Assembly (NCBI RefSeq): GCF_019923725.1
Contig: NZ_JAHXRI010000004.1
Span: 62,001 to 126,000, forward strand
Reading direction: 5' to 3'
DNA from: Zwartia hollandica
GTDB lineage: Bacteria; Pseudomonadota; Gammaproteobacteria; Burkholderiales; Burkholderiaceae_B
DNA: 64,000 nt
Below are positions 28,101 to 37,480 of the stretch, in pieces (position 1 is the first letter of the stretch; every line of letters begins with the position of its first letter). The notes beneath the pieces were generated by a model, which did no database searches, had not been told where the DNA came from, and was given only the letters and a program-made list of their open reading frames with translations. The translations under genes were made by a program, and so were the position numbers.

Positions 28101-28748
28101 GTTGATATCGTAGACCTTGGAAAGTTATCCGACATGATGGGTTACCCCGATCGAGTTAAGGGTGGACAAGGAACGCTAGCTGGGCGCGTTGATTGGGGCG
28201 ATTTTCCCTGGGTGTATCGCTATGGTGGCTTGAACGGCAAGGTGAGTATTTCACTCAAAGACGGTGTCTTTGCTCATGTGACATCGCGAAGCGCTCGACT
28301 GTTAGAGTTACTTTCCCTTCAGTCCCTACAGCGACTGTTGAGTTTGAATTTCCGAGTAGGAGATGAGTTTAAGGACGGTTTTCCTTGGAATACGATCGAT
28401 GGGAACCTGCTGATTGAGGCTGGAGTCGTTAAGTCTCAAGACCTGGTTGTCCGCAGCCCAGTTGCTTCGGTCGCCTTGACCGGTGGGTCAGACTTGGACA
28501 AGAAAGTTTGGGATATGCAGGCTGACGTCAAGCCACGCTTCGATTTAAGCGGTACTGCCGTGGCCACCGCGTTTGTCGTCAATCCGCTAGCGGGGCTTAG
28601 CGCCTTGTTAACCCAATACGTGTTGCGTAACCCGATCGAGAAGGCCATGAGCGTTCAGTATCAGGTGAGAGGACCTTGGGACGATCCTATCCTAGAGCCA
28701 ATCGAGGCGCCGGCGTTGCCGCCAGCCCCCGCGGTGCCAGGCGGCTAA
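25146..28748 (+). CDS. yhdP: YhdP-family AsmA-like intermembrane phospholipid transport protein
   Basis: A 1200-residue protein with one N-terminal transmembrane helix (residues 9-31) and a very long beta-rich periplasmic body. The pattern is the TIGR02099/YhdP family, including the early VTIDQISASWSGLNPTLAVQNLRL motif and the C-terminal AsmA-like region with FVVNPLAGLSALLTQYVLRNP. Family members carry phospholipid from inner to outer membrane. The start is TTG 25146; no ATG with equal support lies upstream of the helix. It is immediately abutted by the convergent rho stop, with no gap. Confidence 0.9.
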   Translation: MRIIKNTLRILVIAMLLAYGLAALGMLVVRFWVVPHANDWRPQIEQRLSVALDAKVTIDQISASWSGLNPTLAVQNLRLVSPQGEEFLRVPDAFAVIGWRSLFVWDLRLKQLEINGFELSAERRTDGSIVIAGQTLSELPSQHVQLDAEALAVRWLLDQGHIQLRDAQLVWHDRLREAPPLELHGIDVDIVNSLFSHQLRIRASLPASLGTRIEFLAKTQNKLNPLASHEAGQATLFFELDDFQPSAWAPWLDLPKIEGRIHARLWSDVSAGHLTNATVELAGSSISMLIPEPTQTGLQLDQLKMRVAGFPGDVFIGDTWPIFSRSPDRSGLTISASGKTIHLQGGLFEPDRLTVDDLAFQGQLVRNTEGVLLVTAKQLGVKTAGSDILLTGTWSPGGDSEAGLLDLNGTLTNLPVANLHQYVTTAVDTESRKWLRDALKLGSLTQASVRVQGDLTHFPFNRPGQAGVFKIQGSVQDLVIDYDVENSGKLGWPALILEQGAVTLDKLSLDVRSSRAALFDAHGGRIAVQNLAASVPDLESSLLLTVQAQTQNLAEDYLRVLRGTPLAKDMLGALDAIKVSGSIVVPFSMKVDLIEQQPTFVQGAVQLRENVVSYSDDFRLDAVQGSIAFTDESFNIEALRAQFLGGAVRLTGGWGRAQSGLSFEGDLTADGVRKLSSAKTLTVFTGKTKYAGSIKPLPRSGFDAQLTSSLEGIAIKLPAPLGKGATQRLGLSARWTHTPAQKGVEHALSVSFGDILSGRFERAAGARSTTFFNRAAFATGAKAILPTSGLVVDLKLDRIDWEDWRVFSENLGESTFSRPSANIVPMFQQFKLTANQFLWGEMRLTNLSLAANKQDRNKWSAQLKSEETEGFASWQEAQGAVSGRAYARFSKLALGSASTKQGEPPKTDMIDEKQWSEMPAVDLTIDDFTLFGSRLGTLRLVGATVRRGEDWKVENLEIKNPYATLSAKGDWRLSGPNRGVILDAKVDIVDLGKLSDMMGYPDRVKGGQGTLAGRVDWGDFPWVYRYGGLNGKVSISLKDGVFAHVTSRSARLLELLSLQSLQRLLSLNFRVGDEFKDGFPWNTIDGNLLIEAGVVKSQDLVVRSPVASVALTGGSDLDKKVWDMQADVKPRFDLSGTAVATAFVVNPLAGLSALLTQYVLRNPIEKAMSVQYQVRGPWDDPILEPIEAPALPPAPAVPGG

Positions 28749-30005
28749 TTATCTCTTCATCATATCGAAGAATTCAGCATTGTTTTTAGTCGAGCGCATC
28801 TTATCTAAGATGAACTCCATGGATTCGACTTCGTCCATGTCGTGAATAAATTTGCGTAACACCCAGATTTTTTGTAACAGCTCTGGTTTGATGAGCAGTT
28901 CTTCGCGACGTGTTCCCGATTTGTTCAGGTTGATCGCTGGGTAGACGCGTTTTTCGGCCAAACGGCGCTCGAGGTGAACCTCTGAGTTGCCGGTTCCTTT
29001 GAATTCTTCGTAGATGACCTCGTCCATACGGCTGCCGGTTTCGATCAGTGCCGTACCGATAATGGTGAGTGAGCCACCTTCTTCAAGGTTTCGTGCAGCA
29101 CCAAAGAAACGTTTCGGACGTTGTAGCGCGTTGGCATCCACGCCGCCTGTCAATACCTTGCCAGAAGCTGGGACGACTGTGTTGTACGCGCGTGCTAGGC
29201 GCGTAATTGAGTCAAGAAGAATCACAACATCTTTCTTCATTTCAACCAGGCGTTTGGCTCGCTCAATCACCATTTCTGCGACTTGAACGTGACGCGTGGC
29301 AGGTTCGTCAAAGGTCGAGGCTACGACTTCACCGCGCACAGTGCGCTGCATTTCCGTGACTTCCTCGGGGCGCTCATCAACAAGCATAACGATCATGACT
29401 GCATCTGGGAAGTTCGTTGTGATGGCGTGTGCAATGTGCTGCATCATCACCGTCTTACCCGACTTCGGGCTCGCCACAATCAGTCCGCGCTGGCCTTTGC
29501 CAATCGGCGCGAAGACATCGAGGATGCGACCAGTCAAATTCTCTTCACTCTTGATGTCACGCTCCAGCACCATTACTTTGTCAGGGTGCAGAGGGGTCAA
29601 GTTTTCAAACATGATGCGATGTTTGATCGCCTCGGGTGGGAAGCCGTTGACTTTATCGACCTTGACGAGTGCGAAGTAACGCTCGCCGTCTTTGGGGGTA
29701 CGCACTTCGCCTTCAATCGAGTCGCCAGTATGTAAGTTGAAGCGACGTATTTGGGATGGCGAAATATAGATGTCATCTGTACTTGCCAAGTACGAGGTGT
29801 CAGGCGAGCGCAAGAAGCCAAAACCGTCTGGTAGGACTTCTAGAACGCCGTCTCCAAATATTTGCTCGCCTTGTTTGGCTCGGCGCTTCATGATGGCAAA
29901 CATCAGTTCTTGTTTGCGGAGCCGGTTGGCGTTTTCGATTTCCAGGCCTGCGGCCATTTCGAGCAGCTGCGAAACGTGCTGCGCCTTCAATTCGTTAAGG
30001 TGCAT
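28749..30005 (-). CDS. rho: Transcription termination factor Rho
   Basis: A 418-residue hexameric RNA helicase that ends factor-dependent transcripts. It shows the N-terminal helical domain ([25 protein letters not shown]), the RNA-binding OSB fold ([30 protein letters not shown]), the P-loop [10 protein letters not shown] and the Q-loop/R-loop region ([15 protein letters not shown]). The length is typical. It lies downstream of trxA on the same strand (132-bp gap), a common gamma- and betaproteobacterial order. Confidence 0.97.
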   Translation of the reverse strand: MHLNELKAQHVSQLLEMAAGLEIENANRLRKQELMFAIMKRRAKQGEQIFGDGVLEVLPDGFGFLRSPDTSYLASTDDIYISPSQIRRFNLHTGDSIEGEVRTPKDGERYFALVKVDKVNGFPPEAIKHRIMFENLTPLHPDKVMVLERDIKSEENLTGRILDVFAPIGKGQRGLIVASPKSGKTVMMQHIAHAITTNFPDAVMIVMLVDERPEEVTEMQRTVRGEVVASTFDEPATRHVQVAEMVIERAKRLVEMKKDVVILLDSITRLARAYNTVVPASGKVLTGGVDANALQRPKRFFGAARNLEEGGSLTIIGTALIETGSRMDEVIYEEFKGTGNSEVHLERRLAEKRVYPAINLNKSGTRREELLIKPELLQKIWVLRKFIHDMDEVESMEFILDKMRSTKNNAEFFDMMKR

Positions 30006-30103
30006 TGATGTGCTTATAGAAAAGTGACTTCAGTCAAGAAGCGGGATATGAAAGAGCTCAAGGGTATTTGATGCAGAACAGCTCGCGCTAAGCAGAGTCA
30101 GTG

Positions 30104-30124
30104 GCGGGCCTCGAAGGGGCCCGC
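30104..30124 (-). terminator. GC-rich hairpin between trxA and rho (weak terminator candidate)
   Basis: GCGGGCC at 30104-30110 pairs with GGCCCGC at 30118-30124 across a 7-nt loop, 13 bp after the trxA stop on the minus strand. No T run follows on that strand, so intrinsic termination would be poor. It may instead protect the trxA mRNA 3' end or act as a pause site. Confidence 0.35.
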
Positions 30125-30137
30125 GCGTGGAAGCGAT

Positions 30138-30464
30138 TTAGATCGAGTCGTTCAGGAATGCGGTCAGTTGTGATTTTGATAAGGCGCCCACTTTTGTCGC
30201 TGCGACCTTGCCGTCTTTAAACAACATTAGTGTCGGAATACCGCGAATGCCAAACTTGGCTGCAGTTTCAGGATTTTCATCCACATTTAATTTGGCGATT
30301 GTGACTTTGCCGGCGTACTCTGCCGATACTTCTTCTAGCATTGGTGCAATCATCTTGCAGGGGCCGCACCAGGCTGCCCAGTAATCTACCAACACGGGTT
30401 GGGATGATTTAAGCACGTCCGCATCAAAGCTGACATCGCTCACGTTTTTGATGTGTTCACTCAT
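30138..30464 (-). CDS. trxA: Thioredoxin 1
   Basis: A 108-residue thioredoxin with active site WCGPC (C33, C36), the conserved cis-proline region [12 protein letters not shown], and a buried Asp in VLVDYWA. It is the general cytoplasmic disulfide reductase, recycled by thioredoxin reductase. The length is exactly the family norm. It is divergent from parE and precedes rho. Confidence 0.97.
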   Translation of the reverse strand: MSEHIKNVSDVSFDADVLKSSQPVLVDYWAAWCGPCKMIAPMLEEVSAEYAGKVTIAKLNVDENPETAAKFGIRGIPTLMLFKDGKVAATKVGALSKSQLTAFLNDSI

Positions 30465-30596
30465 GGTTTTCTCTTGAATTTGGTCGTGTCCGGCTCACAG
30501 GCTGGGACATCGTTTTGTCATTAAAGCATAACATCTCGTCTTCGTTTTGGCATTTTCCGTAAAATGACCCTCTTTTCTACTGCAGTAGGGGATAAC

Positions 30597-32558
30597 TTGA
30601 GTAATCAGTCGTATAACGAAGCATCCATTCGGGTCTTAAAGGGACTTGAGCCCGTGCGCCAGCGTCCCGGTATGTACACCCGTACCGAAAACCCCCTACA
30701 CATCATCCAGGAAGTGATTGATAACGCCGCAGACGAAGCGTTAGCCGGTCATGGCAAGCAAATTCAGGTCACCCTTCATACCGATGGCAGCGTGACCGTC
30801 GAGGATGACGGTCGCGGTATTCCCGTTGGGCTGCACCCCGAGGAGAAGGCCCCAGTCGCCGAACTTGTTTTTACGCGGCTGCACGCTGGGGGCAAGTTCG
30901 ATAAGAAAGGAGGCGGTGCTTACGCTTTTTCTGGGGGGCTTCATGGTGTGGGTGTCTCGGTCACCAACGCACTGTCGAAACGGCTAGAGCTTGTGATTTG
31001 GCGAGACGGCGGTGCCCATCGCATGGTCTTCGGTGATGGTGCTGTGGTGGAGGCGCTCAAGCTTGCTCCGGAGCTATTGCGCAAAAAATCAGGCACACGC
31101 GTGCGAGCCTGGCCGGACGCGAGTTTCTTTGATTCCGCGACAATCCCACTGAACGAGCTCACCCATTTGCTGCGCAGCAAGGCCGTTTTGATGGCGGGTG
31201 TAAAAGTTAGCTTAACCAATGAAAAGACGGGCGATACTAAAACTTGGCAATATGAAAATGGCTTGGCCGGATATCTAACTGAGGCCCTCGATGGCACAGA
31301 GCTACGCGTGCCTCTTTTTGGCGGAGAGCAGTTCGCGGGAGCGGATCACGAGAGTTTTGCTGACGGGGAGGGTGCACAGTGGGTCGTGGCTTGGGCTGAT
31401 GAGGGTAACGTCGTTCGTGAGTCGTATGTCAATCTGATCCCAACGCCAGCGGGGGGCACGCACGAGTCCGGCTTGCGCGAAGGGTTATTTGCTTCCGTGA
31501 AGTCGTTTGCCGAGTTGCACGGCTTGTTGCCTAAAGGCGTCAAACTGCTTCCCGAGGATGTGTTTGCTCGCACGAGTTTTGTGCTGTCTGCTAAAGTGCT
31601 AGACCCACAGTTTCAGGGGCAGATTAAAGAGAGGCTCAATAGTCGAGATGCAGTTCGTCTGGTCGGCGGTTTTGTGCGCACCTCGCTGGATCTTTGGCTT
31701 AACACGCACGTTGAGTATGGGAAAAAACTTGCCGAGTTAGCGATTCGCCAGGCCCAGGCGCGAGCGCGCTCTGCTCAAAAAGTAGAGAAACGAAAGAGCT
31801 CAGGTGTAGCCGTGTTACCCGGCAAGCTGACTGATTGCGAGTCGTCCGACGTATCACGCACAGAAGTCTTTCTGGTTGAGGGCGATTCGGCAGGGGGCTC
31901 TGCCAAAATGGGTCGAGACAAGGAGTTTCAAGCCATCTTGCCCTTACGTGGCAAGGTGTTAAATGCTTGGGAAGTCGATCGCGATCGTTTATTTGCCAAC
32001 AACGAAATTCACGATATCTCTGTCGCAATCGGTGTGGATCCTCATGGCCCAACCGATTCGCCTGATCTTTCTGGCTTGCGTTACGGTCGTGTTTGTATCC
32101 TTTCGGACGCAGACGTGGATGGCTCGCACATACAAGTACTTTTGTTGACGCTGTTCTATCGCCACTTTCCGCGTTTGGTGGAGCTCGGACATGTGCACGT
32201 GGCTCGGCCGCCACTATTCCGCGTGGATGTGCCATCTTTGGGTAAGCGCCCCGCACGCAAAATCTATTGCCTGGACGCTGGTGAGCTTGACGTAGTGCAG
32301 GACAAATTACGTAAAGAAGGTGTGCGCGAAGGCTCCTGGGACATCAGTCGCTTCAAGGGGCTGGGTGAAATGAGTCCCGAGCAACTTTGGGAAACTACGA
32401 TGAATCCGGATACCCGGCGTATGTTACCTGTGGGCTATGGATCGCTGGATCCTGAGGCGACCACCCGCATGTTTGATATGTTGATGGGCAAGGGCGAATC
32501 CGGTGCACGCCGGACGTGGCTAGAAGACAAGGGTAATCTTGCAGAGGTTGATATTTAA
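30597..32558 (+). CDS. parE: DNA topoisomerase IV subunit B
   Basis: A GHKL ATPase subunit of about 653 residues that drives chromosome decatenation with ParC. It has the ATP site VIDNAADEALAG and DDGRGIPVG, the TOPRIM motif EGDSAGGSA, and DADVDGSHI. I prefer TTG 30597 because AGGGG lies 5 bp upstream and the product then begins SNQSYNEASIRVLKGLEP like its relatives. TAAAAT at 30560-30565 looks like a -10 element, which would put an ATG at 30564 before the transcript start. The parC start follows immediately after the stop. Confidence 0.95.
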   Translation: MSNQSYNEASIRVLKGLEPVRQRPGMYTRTENPLHIIQEVIDNAADEALAGHGKQIQVTLHTDGSVTVEDDGRGIPVGLHPEEKAPVAELVFTRLHAGGKFDKKGGGAYAFSGGLHGVGVSVTNALSKRLELVIWRDGGAHRMVFGDGAVVEALKLAPELLRKKSGTRVRAWPDASFFDSATIPLNELTHLLRSKAVLMAGVKVSLTNEKTGDTKTWQYENGLAGYLTEALDGTELRVPLFGGEQFAGADHESFADGEGAQWVVAWADEGNVVRESYVNLIPTPAGGTHESGLREGLFASVKSFAELHGLLPKGVKLLPEDVFARTSFVLSAKVLDPQFQGQIKERLNSRDAVRLVGGFVRTSLDLWLNTHVEYGKKLAELAIRQAQARARSAQKVEKRKSSGVAVLPGKLTDCESSDVSRTEVFLVEGDSAGGSAKMGRDKEFQAILPLRGKVLNAWEVDRDRLFANNEIHDISVAIGVDPHGPTDSPDLSGLRYGRVCILSDADVDGSHIQVLLLTLFYRHFPRLVELGHVHVARPPLFRVDVPSLGKRPARKIYCLDAGELDVVQDKLRKEGVREGSWDISRFKGLGEMSPEQLWETTMNPDTRRMLPVGYGSLDPEATTRMFDMLMGKGESGARRTWLEDKGNLAEVDI

Positions 32559-34871
32559 ATGAATGATGGTTCTCAACCCGGGTTGTTTGACCCTTCCTCC
32601 CCCGCCGAGGATTCCCTGACTCTCGGGCTATACGCCGAGCAAGCCTATTTGGATTATGCCGTATCGGTGGTGCGTGGACGCGCCTTGCCAGATGTGGGTG
32701 ACGGACAGAAGCCGGTCCAACGCAGGATTCTCTATGCGATGCAGGCCATGGGCCTGCAGTCCGGCGCCAAGCCGGTCAAGTCAGCCAGAGTGGTGGGTGA
32801 TGTGCTTGGTAAATATCACCCTCATGGTGACCAGGCTGCCTACGATGCACTGGTGCGGATGGCACAGCGGTTCTCTTTGCGTTATCCCTTGATTGATGGG
32901 CAAGGTAACTTTGGCTCGCGCGATGGAGATAATGCCGCTGCCATGCGCTATACCGAAGCGCGTCTGACGCCTTTTGCACGGTTGTTGTTGGAGGAGCTTG
33001 ACGAGGGCACGGTTGACTTCATCCCAAATTATGACGGCAGCCATCAAGAGCCTCAAATGCTGCCAGCGCGCTTACCCGTCATGTTGCTCAACGGCGCTTC
33101 GGGAATTGCCGTGGGGATGGCGACAGAAATCCCTGCGCATAACTTGCGCGAAATTGCTCAGGCCTGCGTGGCGTTGCTCAAGCAGCCGAACACGTCAGAC
33201 GAAGCGTTGTTTGAAATGGTTCCAGGTCCAGACTTTGCTGGAGGCGGGCAGATCATTACCCCTGCAGCCGAAATCGCTCAAATCTATCAGTCGGGGCGTG
33301 GCTCAATCAAGGCGCGGGCAAGGTGGCAGTTCGAGGAAATGGCGCGTGGTCAATGGCAATTGGTGGTCCACGAGTTACCCCCAGGAGCCTCTTGTCAGCG
33401 AGTCCTTGAAGAGATCGAAGACCTCACTAACCCTAAGGTAAAGGCGGGCAAAAAGAGTCTCACGCCAGAGCAGCAGCAGACCAAGTCACAGATGCTGGCA
33501 CTGCTAGATGCTGTACGTGACGAGTCGGGTAAGGACGCTGCCGTGCGTTTGGTTTTTGAACCGAAGACCTCCAAGATCGATCGCGACGAATTCGTCAACA
33601 TCCTGCTTGCACAAACGAGCATGGAAACCAGTGTGCCGATCAACTTGGTTTGCATTGGCACGGATCACAGGCCACGCCAGAAGGGCTTGCGGCAGGCACT
33701 GCTTGAATGGATAGGCTTTCGCACTGACACGGTTCTTCGCCGCACTCAATATCGGTATGACAAGGTCAGCGACCGGATTCATGTGCTTGAAGGTCGGATG
33801 TTGGTGTACCTAAATGTCGACGAGGTGATCCAGACAATCCGTGAGTCTGACGAGCCACGCGCTGCGCTAATGAAGCGTTTTAAGCTCACCGAGCGCCAGG
33901 CCGATGACATTCTCGACATGCGCTTGAGGCAACTCGCGCGCCTTGAAGGAATAAAGATAGAGCAAGAGCTCTCTGAAAAGCGCGCAGAGCAAGAAAAGCT
34001 CAAAGAATTGATTGATCAGCCGAGTGCACTGAAGCGTCTCATCGTGAAGGAAATCGAGGCAGATGCTAAGCAATATGGGGACGATCGGCGAACGCTGATT
34101 AAAGTTGCTGAACGCGCCGTGATGGAAGTGCGCGTACTTGACGAACCCGTCACTGTGATCGTCTCGCAGAAAGGTTGGTTGCGTGCACGCCAAGGTCATG
34201 GGCATGATGCGTCCCAATTCAACTTCAAAGCGAGCGACGATTGTTATGGCGTCTTTGAGTGTCGCAGCACCGATACATTGATCGCGTTAGGAAGTAATGG
34301 GCGAGCCTATTCCGTTGCGGTCTCAGGTTTGCCCTCTGCCCGTGGGGATGGCGCACCCGTCACCTCCATGATCGATTTGGCGCCAGGTAGCCAGATCGAG
34401 CATATGCTTGCCGCTAGCGCGGAGTCGCGTTTTCTATTTTCGACCGCGCAAGGTTTTGGCTTTATCGCAAAAATTGCGGATATGGTGTCGCGGCAACGTG
34501 CGGGCAAGCAGTTCATCACACTGGAAGATAAGGATGCGTTGATCCGCCCGGTCCCCGTGTTTGACGGGGCGATTAATCTGGCTCTGATGTCGAGCCGCCA
34601 GCGACTCCTTGTCATTCCCCTCGACGAGGTCAAGACGCTCGCTTCAGGCGGGCGTGGCACGATCCTGATGGGGATTGACTCGCCCGATAAGCTTGCGCAA
34701 TGTGTTCCGCTGTCCAAGGCTGGCATGCGAGTGGTCGGGCTCTACAGAAACAAGCAGGTAGAGGACATCGTTTCGGGAACTCAGTTGGGGGAGTATCTCT
34801 CTAAGCGGGCTCGTAAAGGTAAGTTATTAGACATTCGGTCAAAAAATCCGGTGCTTTCGCCTGTTCTTTGA
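32559..34871 (+). CDS. parC: DNA topoisomerase IV subunit A
   Basis: A 770-residue breakage-reunion subunit. Landmarks are the N-terminal [31 protein letters not shown] and the winged-helix segment with the catalytic tyrosine in [22 protein letters not shown], a long coiled-coil gate and a C-terminal beta-propeller-type region also fit. It directly follows parE with no gap, so subunits are made in balance. The assignment over GyrA follows from the ParC-type start and the parE partner. Confidence 0.96.
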   Translation: MNDGSQPGLFDPSSPAEDSLTLGLYAEQAYLDYAVSVVRGRALPDVGDGQKPVQRRILYAMQAMGLQSGAKPVKSARVVGDVLGKYHPHGDQAAYDALVRMAQRFSLRYPLIDGQGNFGSRDGDNAAAMRYTEARLTPFARLLLEELDEGTVDFIPNYDGSHQEPQMLPARLPVMLLNGASGIAVGMATEIPAHNLREIAQACVALLKQPNTSDEALFEMVPGPDFAGGGQIITPAAEIAQIYQSGRGSIKARARWQFEEMARGQWQLVVHELPPGASCQRVLEEIEDLTNPKVKAGKKSLTPEQQQTKSQMLALLDAVRDESGKDAAVRLVFEPKTSKIDRDEFVNILLAQTSMETSVPINLVCIGTDHRPRQKGLRQALLEWIGFRTDTVLRRTQYRYDKVSDRIHVLEGRMLVYLNVDEVIQTIRESDEPRAALMKRFKLTERQADDILDMRLRQLARLEGIKIEQELSEKRAEQEKLKELIDQPSALKRLIVKEIEADAKQYGDDRRTLIKVAERAVMEVRVLDEPVTVIVSQKGWLRARQGHGHDASQFNFKASDDCYGVFECRSTDTLIALGSNGRAYSVAVSGLPSARGDGAPVTSMIDLAPGSQIEHMLAASAESRFLFSTAQGFGFIAKIADMVSRQRAGKQFITLEDKDALIRPVPVFDGAINLALMSSRQRLLVIPLDEVKTLASGGRGTILMGIDSPDKLAQCVPLSKAGMRVVGLYRNKQVEDIVSGTQLGEYLSKRARKGKLLDIRSKNPVLSPVL

Positions 34872-34922
34872 AAGTAAAATGCACAGCTAGGTAATTCTGA
34901 ATCTTTTAGGGCAGCAAGACTC

Positions 34923-35966
34923 ATGACGTTTCAAGTCACTATCGCACCAAGCCAGCATCAATTTTCGGTGACTGCAGATCAGACCGTTTTGGACGCGGCG
35001 TTAGCCGCAGGAATACTCCTGCCTTACAGTTGCCGAAGCGGCGCATGCTCGACGTGCAAAGCTAAAATTGTTTCGGGTACCATCCAGCCTGTTCCGAGCG
35101 CAGAGGTGATCCTGACCCCAGAGGAGCACGAAGCGGGCTACACACTGCTGTGCCAGGCTCGTGCCACCAGCGATCTAGTAGTGGAGTCGCGCGAGATTCG
35201 CCTAGCCTCAGATATCCAGGTTCGTAAACTACCGTCACGCGTGACCTCGATTACACGTCCAGCCTCTGATGTTGCAGTCTTGCAGCTTCAATTGCCGGCG
35301 ACCGAAACGTTTAAGTTTTATGCTGGTCAGTATGTTGAGTTGATTCTGAAGGACGGAAAGCGCAGAAGCTATTCGATGGCTAATCCACCTCACGCGTCTG
35401 CTGCACTTGAATTGCACATTCGCCACTTGCCTGGTGGCTTATTTACAGATCATGTGTTTGGTGTGGGTGCCACGCAGATGAAAGAGCGAGAGATTTTGCG
35501 TATTGAAGGGCCGATGGGTTCCTTCTTTTTACGCGAAGACAGCGACTTGCCGATAGTGATGGTTGCGAGTGGCACTGGTTTTGCCCCAATCAAGGCAATC
35601 ATTGAACATATGGTGGAGCAGGGTATTAAGCGTCCGGTGACACTTTACTGGGGTGGACGACGTCCGGGCGACCTCTACATGCATGCCATGGCGCAAAACT
35701 GGGCAGCAACGATTCCGAATTTTCGCTACGTTCCTGTTGTATCAGACGCACTCCCCGAGGATGCATGGACCGGCCGCACAGGCTTTGTGCATAAAGCCGT
35801 CATGGCAGACTTCCCAGATTTGTCTGGCTATCAGGTCTATGCCTGCGGTGCCCCCATCGTGGTGGATTCCGCGCGTCGGGAATTCGTAGCGCAGTGTAAG
35901 TTGCCAGACGATGCCTTCTTTGCCGACTCGTTTACCTCTGAAGCCGATTTGGCCGCATTAAAATAG
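34923..35966 (+). CDS. 2Fe-2S ferredoxin-type NAD(P)H:flavin reductase (AscD-like)
   Basis: A 347-residue electron-transfer protein. The N-terminal plant-type ferredoxin has C37, C42, C45 (CRSGACSTC) and C77 (LLCQAR). An FAD domain with RRSYSMAN and an NAD(P)H domain with GTGFAPIKAIIEHM follow. Burkholderiales homologues are named CDP-6-deoxy-delta-3,4-glucoseen reductase, but no deoxysugar genes lie nearby, so that substrate is not supported here. It may be a general reductase for an oxygenase or other acceptor. Confidence 0.82.
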   Translation: MTFQVTIAPSQHQFSVTADQTVLDAALAAGILLPYSCRSGACSTCKAKIVSGTIQPVPSAEVILTPEEHEAGYTLLCQARATSDLVVESREIRLASDIQVRKLPSRVTSITRPASDVAVLQLQLPATETFKFYAGQYVELILKDGKRRSYSMANPPHASAALELHIRHLPGGLFTDHVFGVGATQMKEREILRIEGPMGSFFLREDSDLPIVMVASGTGFAPIKAIIEHMVEQGIKRPVTLYWGGRRPGDLYMHAMAQNWAATIPNFRYVPVVSDALPEDAWTGRTGFVHKAVMADFPDLSGYQVYACGAPIVVDSARREFVAQCKLPDDAFFADSFTSEADLAALK

Positions 35967-36009
35967 TCGTTATTTCGCAGTTCAGCCTTTTCTCAATAGG
36001 AAGTCTAGC

Positions 36010-37344
36010 GTGACGTTTCTCAAGCGTATTACAGCAGTCCTCGGTGTGAGCTGTTTGTTCAGCAGTGCCGTCCTTGCTAATCCCGTCGAAATTGAAGTTT
36101 GGCACACGCTGCGTGCGGCACATAAAACTGAGTTTGAGAAGTTGGCAAGGCAGTTCAATGGTGATCAGCGTGATGTCACTGTTGTGCTCAAAGCCTTTCC
36201 GGATCAAGCTGCTTTACGCAGTGAGGAAGCACGCGCTGCATTTGCGAAGAAAAAGCCCGCCTTAATTCAGCTCGAGGACAATCGCTCTCCCGAGATCATC
36301 GCGCAACACAAAGAAATCGTTCCTTTGTATCAGCTACTTAAGCAGTATCCGATCAAGGATTCAAAATGGTTTTTAAATCAAACCACTGGGTTTATGCGTG
36401 ATGCCAAAGGTCAGTTAACAGCCTTTCCTTTTATGGCCGAAATCCCAGTGATGTTTTACAACAGGGATGGGTACAAAAAGGCGGGTTTAAATCCGGCACA
36501 GCCTGCTAAGACCTGGCCCGCTTTACAAGATCATCTACTCGCGTTGCGGGATAAGGCGCATTACGAGTGCCCCTTCGCGATCAGTTATCAAGTCAATACG
36601 CATCTTGAAAACCTGGCGCCCATTAACGGCTCGCTCTATGTGACCCCTACAAACGGTTTGGATAATGCCCGTGCTCCGCAACTCAATTTAAATGATGCCG
36701 TGTTTATGCGACACATCTCGATCATGGTGAGTTGGAAGCGTTCTGAATTGCTCATGCACAATGGTAATAGCAATGAAGCGGACCGCTTGTTTGCTGAAAA
36801 TCGCTGTGCGGTAATTACCACAACATCTGGTGCGCTTGCACAAATGCAGAATACACGTGGTCTTAACTTTGGTGTGGCACCGATGCCTTTTTATGACCAG
36901 GTCACCCCAAAGGCAGGTAGTCCCTTTGTGAGCGGGTCTGCTCTGTGGGCAACAGCCGGTCAAAGTAAAGAGCATAACAAGGCAACAATGGCATTCCTGG
37001 CGTTTCTGTCGGAGCCCGTGATTGCGACAGCTTGGCATCAGCGCACAGGCTTCCTTCCGTTAACCGATGCGGCGTTTCGTGCGAGCGAAGGTGGTTTCTA
37101 TGATCGCATCCCTGGCGCGAAACAAGTGGTGGATAGTATGCGTGAAGTGAATGACAAAAATAGCCGAGGCTTCCGGTTGCGCAACTATCCTCGCATCGAG
37201 CCGATCTTGAGCGGAGAGTTGGATGCTGCTCTCTCTGGCAAGACGCCACCTGTTGGTGCTCTGACAATGGCACAAGAGCAGTCAGTGCGTATTTCAAATG
37301 AGGGATTGCCGCCTGCCAAGCCGGCTGCACCCGCCCGCCGATAA
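36010..37344 (+). CDS. UgpB-like periplasmic binding protein (glycerol-3-phosphate/sugar family 1)
   Basis: A 444-residue precursor with an N-terminal signal peptide (cleavage likely after AVLA, before NPVEIEVWH) and the SBP_bac_1 fold close to UgpB. Features include EVWHTLRAAHKTEFEKLARQFN, YNRDGYKKAGLNP, and SPFVSGSALWATAG. It starts at GTG 36010 with AGGAAG 6 bp upstream, 43 bp after the reductase gene. No ugpA/E/C permease or ATPase genes follow; a strong terminator closes the unit. It may serve an importer encoded elsewhere. The proline/alanine-rich C-terminus is unusual for the family. Confidence 0.82.
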   Translation: MTFLKRITAVLGVSCLFSSAVLANPVEIEVWHTLRAAHKTEFEKLARQFNGDQRDVTVVLKAFPDQAALRSEEARAAFAKKKPALIQLEDNRSPEIIAQHKEIVPLYQLLKQYPIKDSKWFLNQTTGFMRDAKGQLTAFPFMAEIPVMFYNRDGYKKAGLNPAQPAKTWPALQDHLLALRDKAHYECPFAISYQVNTHLENLAPINGSLYVTPTNGLDNARAPQLNLNDAVFMRHISIMVSWKRSELLMHNGNSNEADRLFAENRCAVITTTSGALAQMQNTRGLNFGVAPMPFYDQVTPKAGSPFVSGSALWATAGQSKEHNKATMAFLAFLSEPVIATAWHQRTGFLPLTDAAFRASEGGFYDRIPGAKQVVDSMREVNDKNSRGFRLRNYPRIEPILSGELDAALSGKTPPVGALTMAQEQSVRISNEGLPPAKPAAPARR

Positions 37345-37359
37345 GACCTTTGAAAGACT

Positions 37360-37391
37360 AAAAAAGGGAGCGCAATGTGCTCCCTTTTTTT
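37360..37391. terminator. Strong bidirectional factor-independent terminator
   Basis: A run of A (37360-37365), GGGAGC (37366-37371), a 7-nt loop, GCTCCC (37379-37384) and a run of T (37385-37391) form a symmetrical terminator 16 bp after the ugpB-like stop. It separates that unit from the type IVb pilus cluster and would also work on the minus strand. The stretch 37392-37480 holds no gene that I can support. Confidence 0.88.
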
Positions 37392-37480
37392 ATGGCACTT
37401 TAGTCCATTCGTGACCATCACAATTGTCACTTGCAGTGCCTCGCGACAAGATAGCGCTTGCTTCTTTTTCGCGACGCGCT

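Noticed and set aside
29283-29735. 150-codon open frame antisense to rho
   Set aside because: It overlaps the most conserved part of Rho and shows no domain or start signal.
30104-30124. Hairpin after trxA as a strong intrinsic terminator
   Set aside because: The stem is good but no T run follows on the minus strand; kept only as a weak candidate.
30564-30596. ParE start at ATG 30564
   Set aside because: A -10-like TAAAAT overlaps this ATG, while TTG 30597 has a good ribosome site and matches the usual ParE N-terminus. Not fully excluded.
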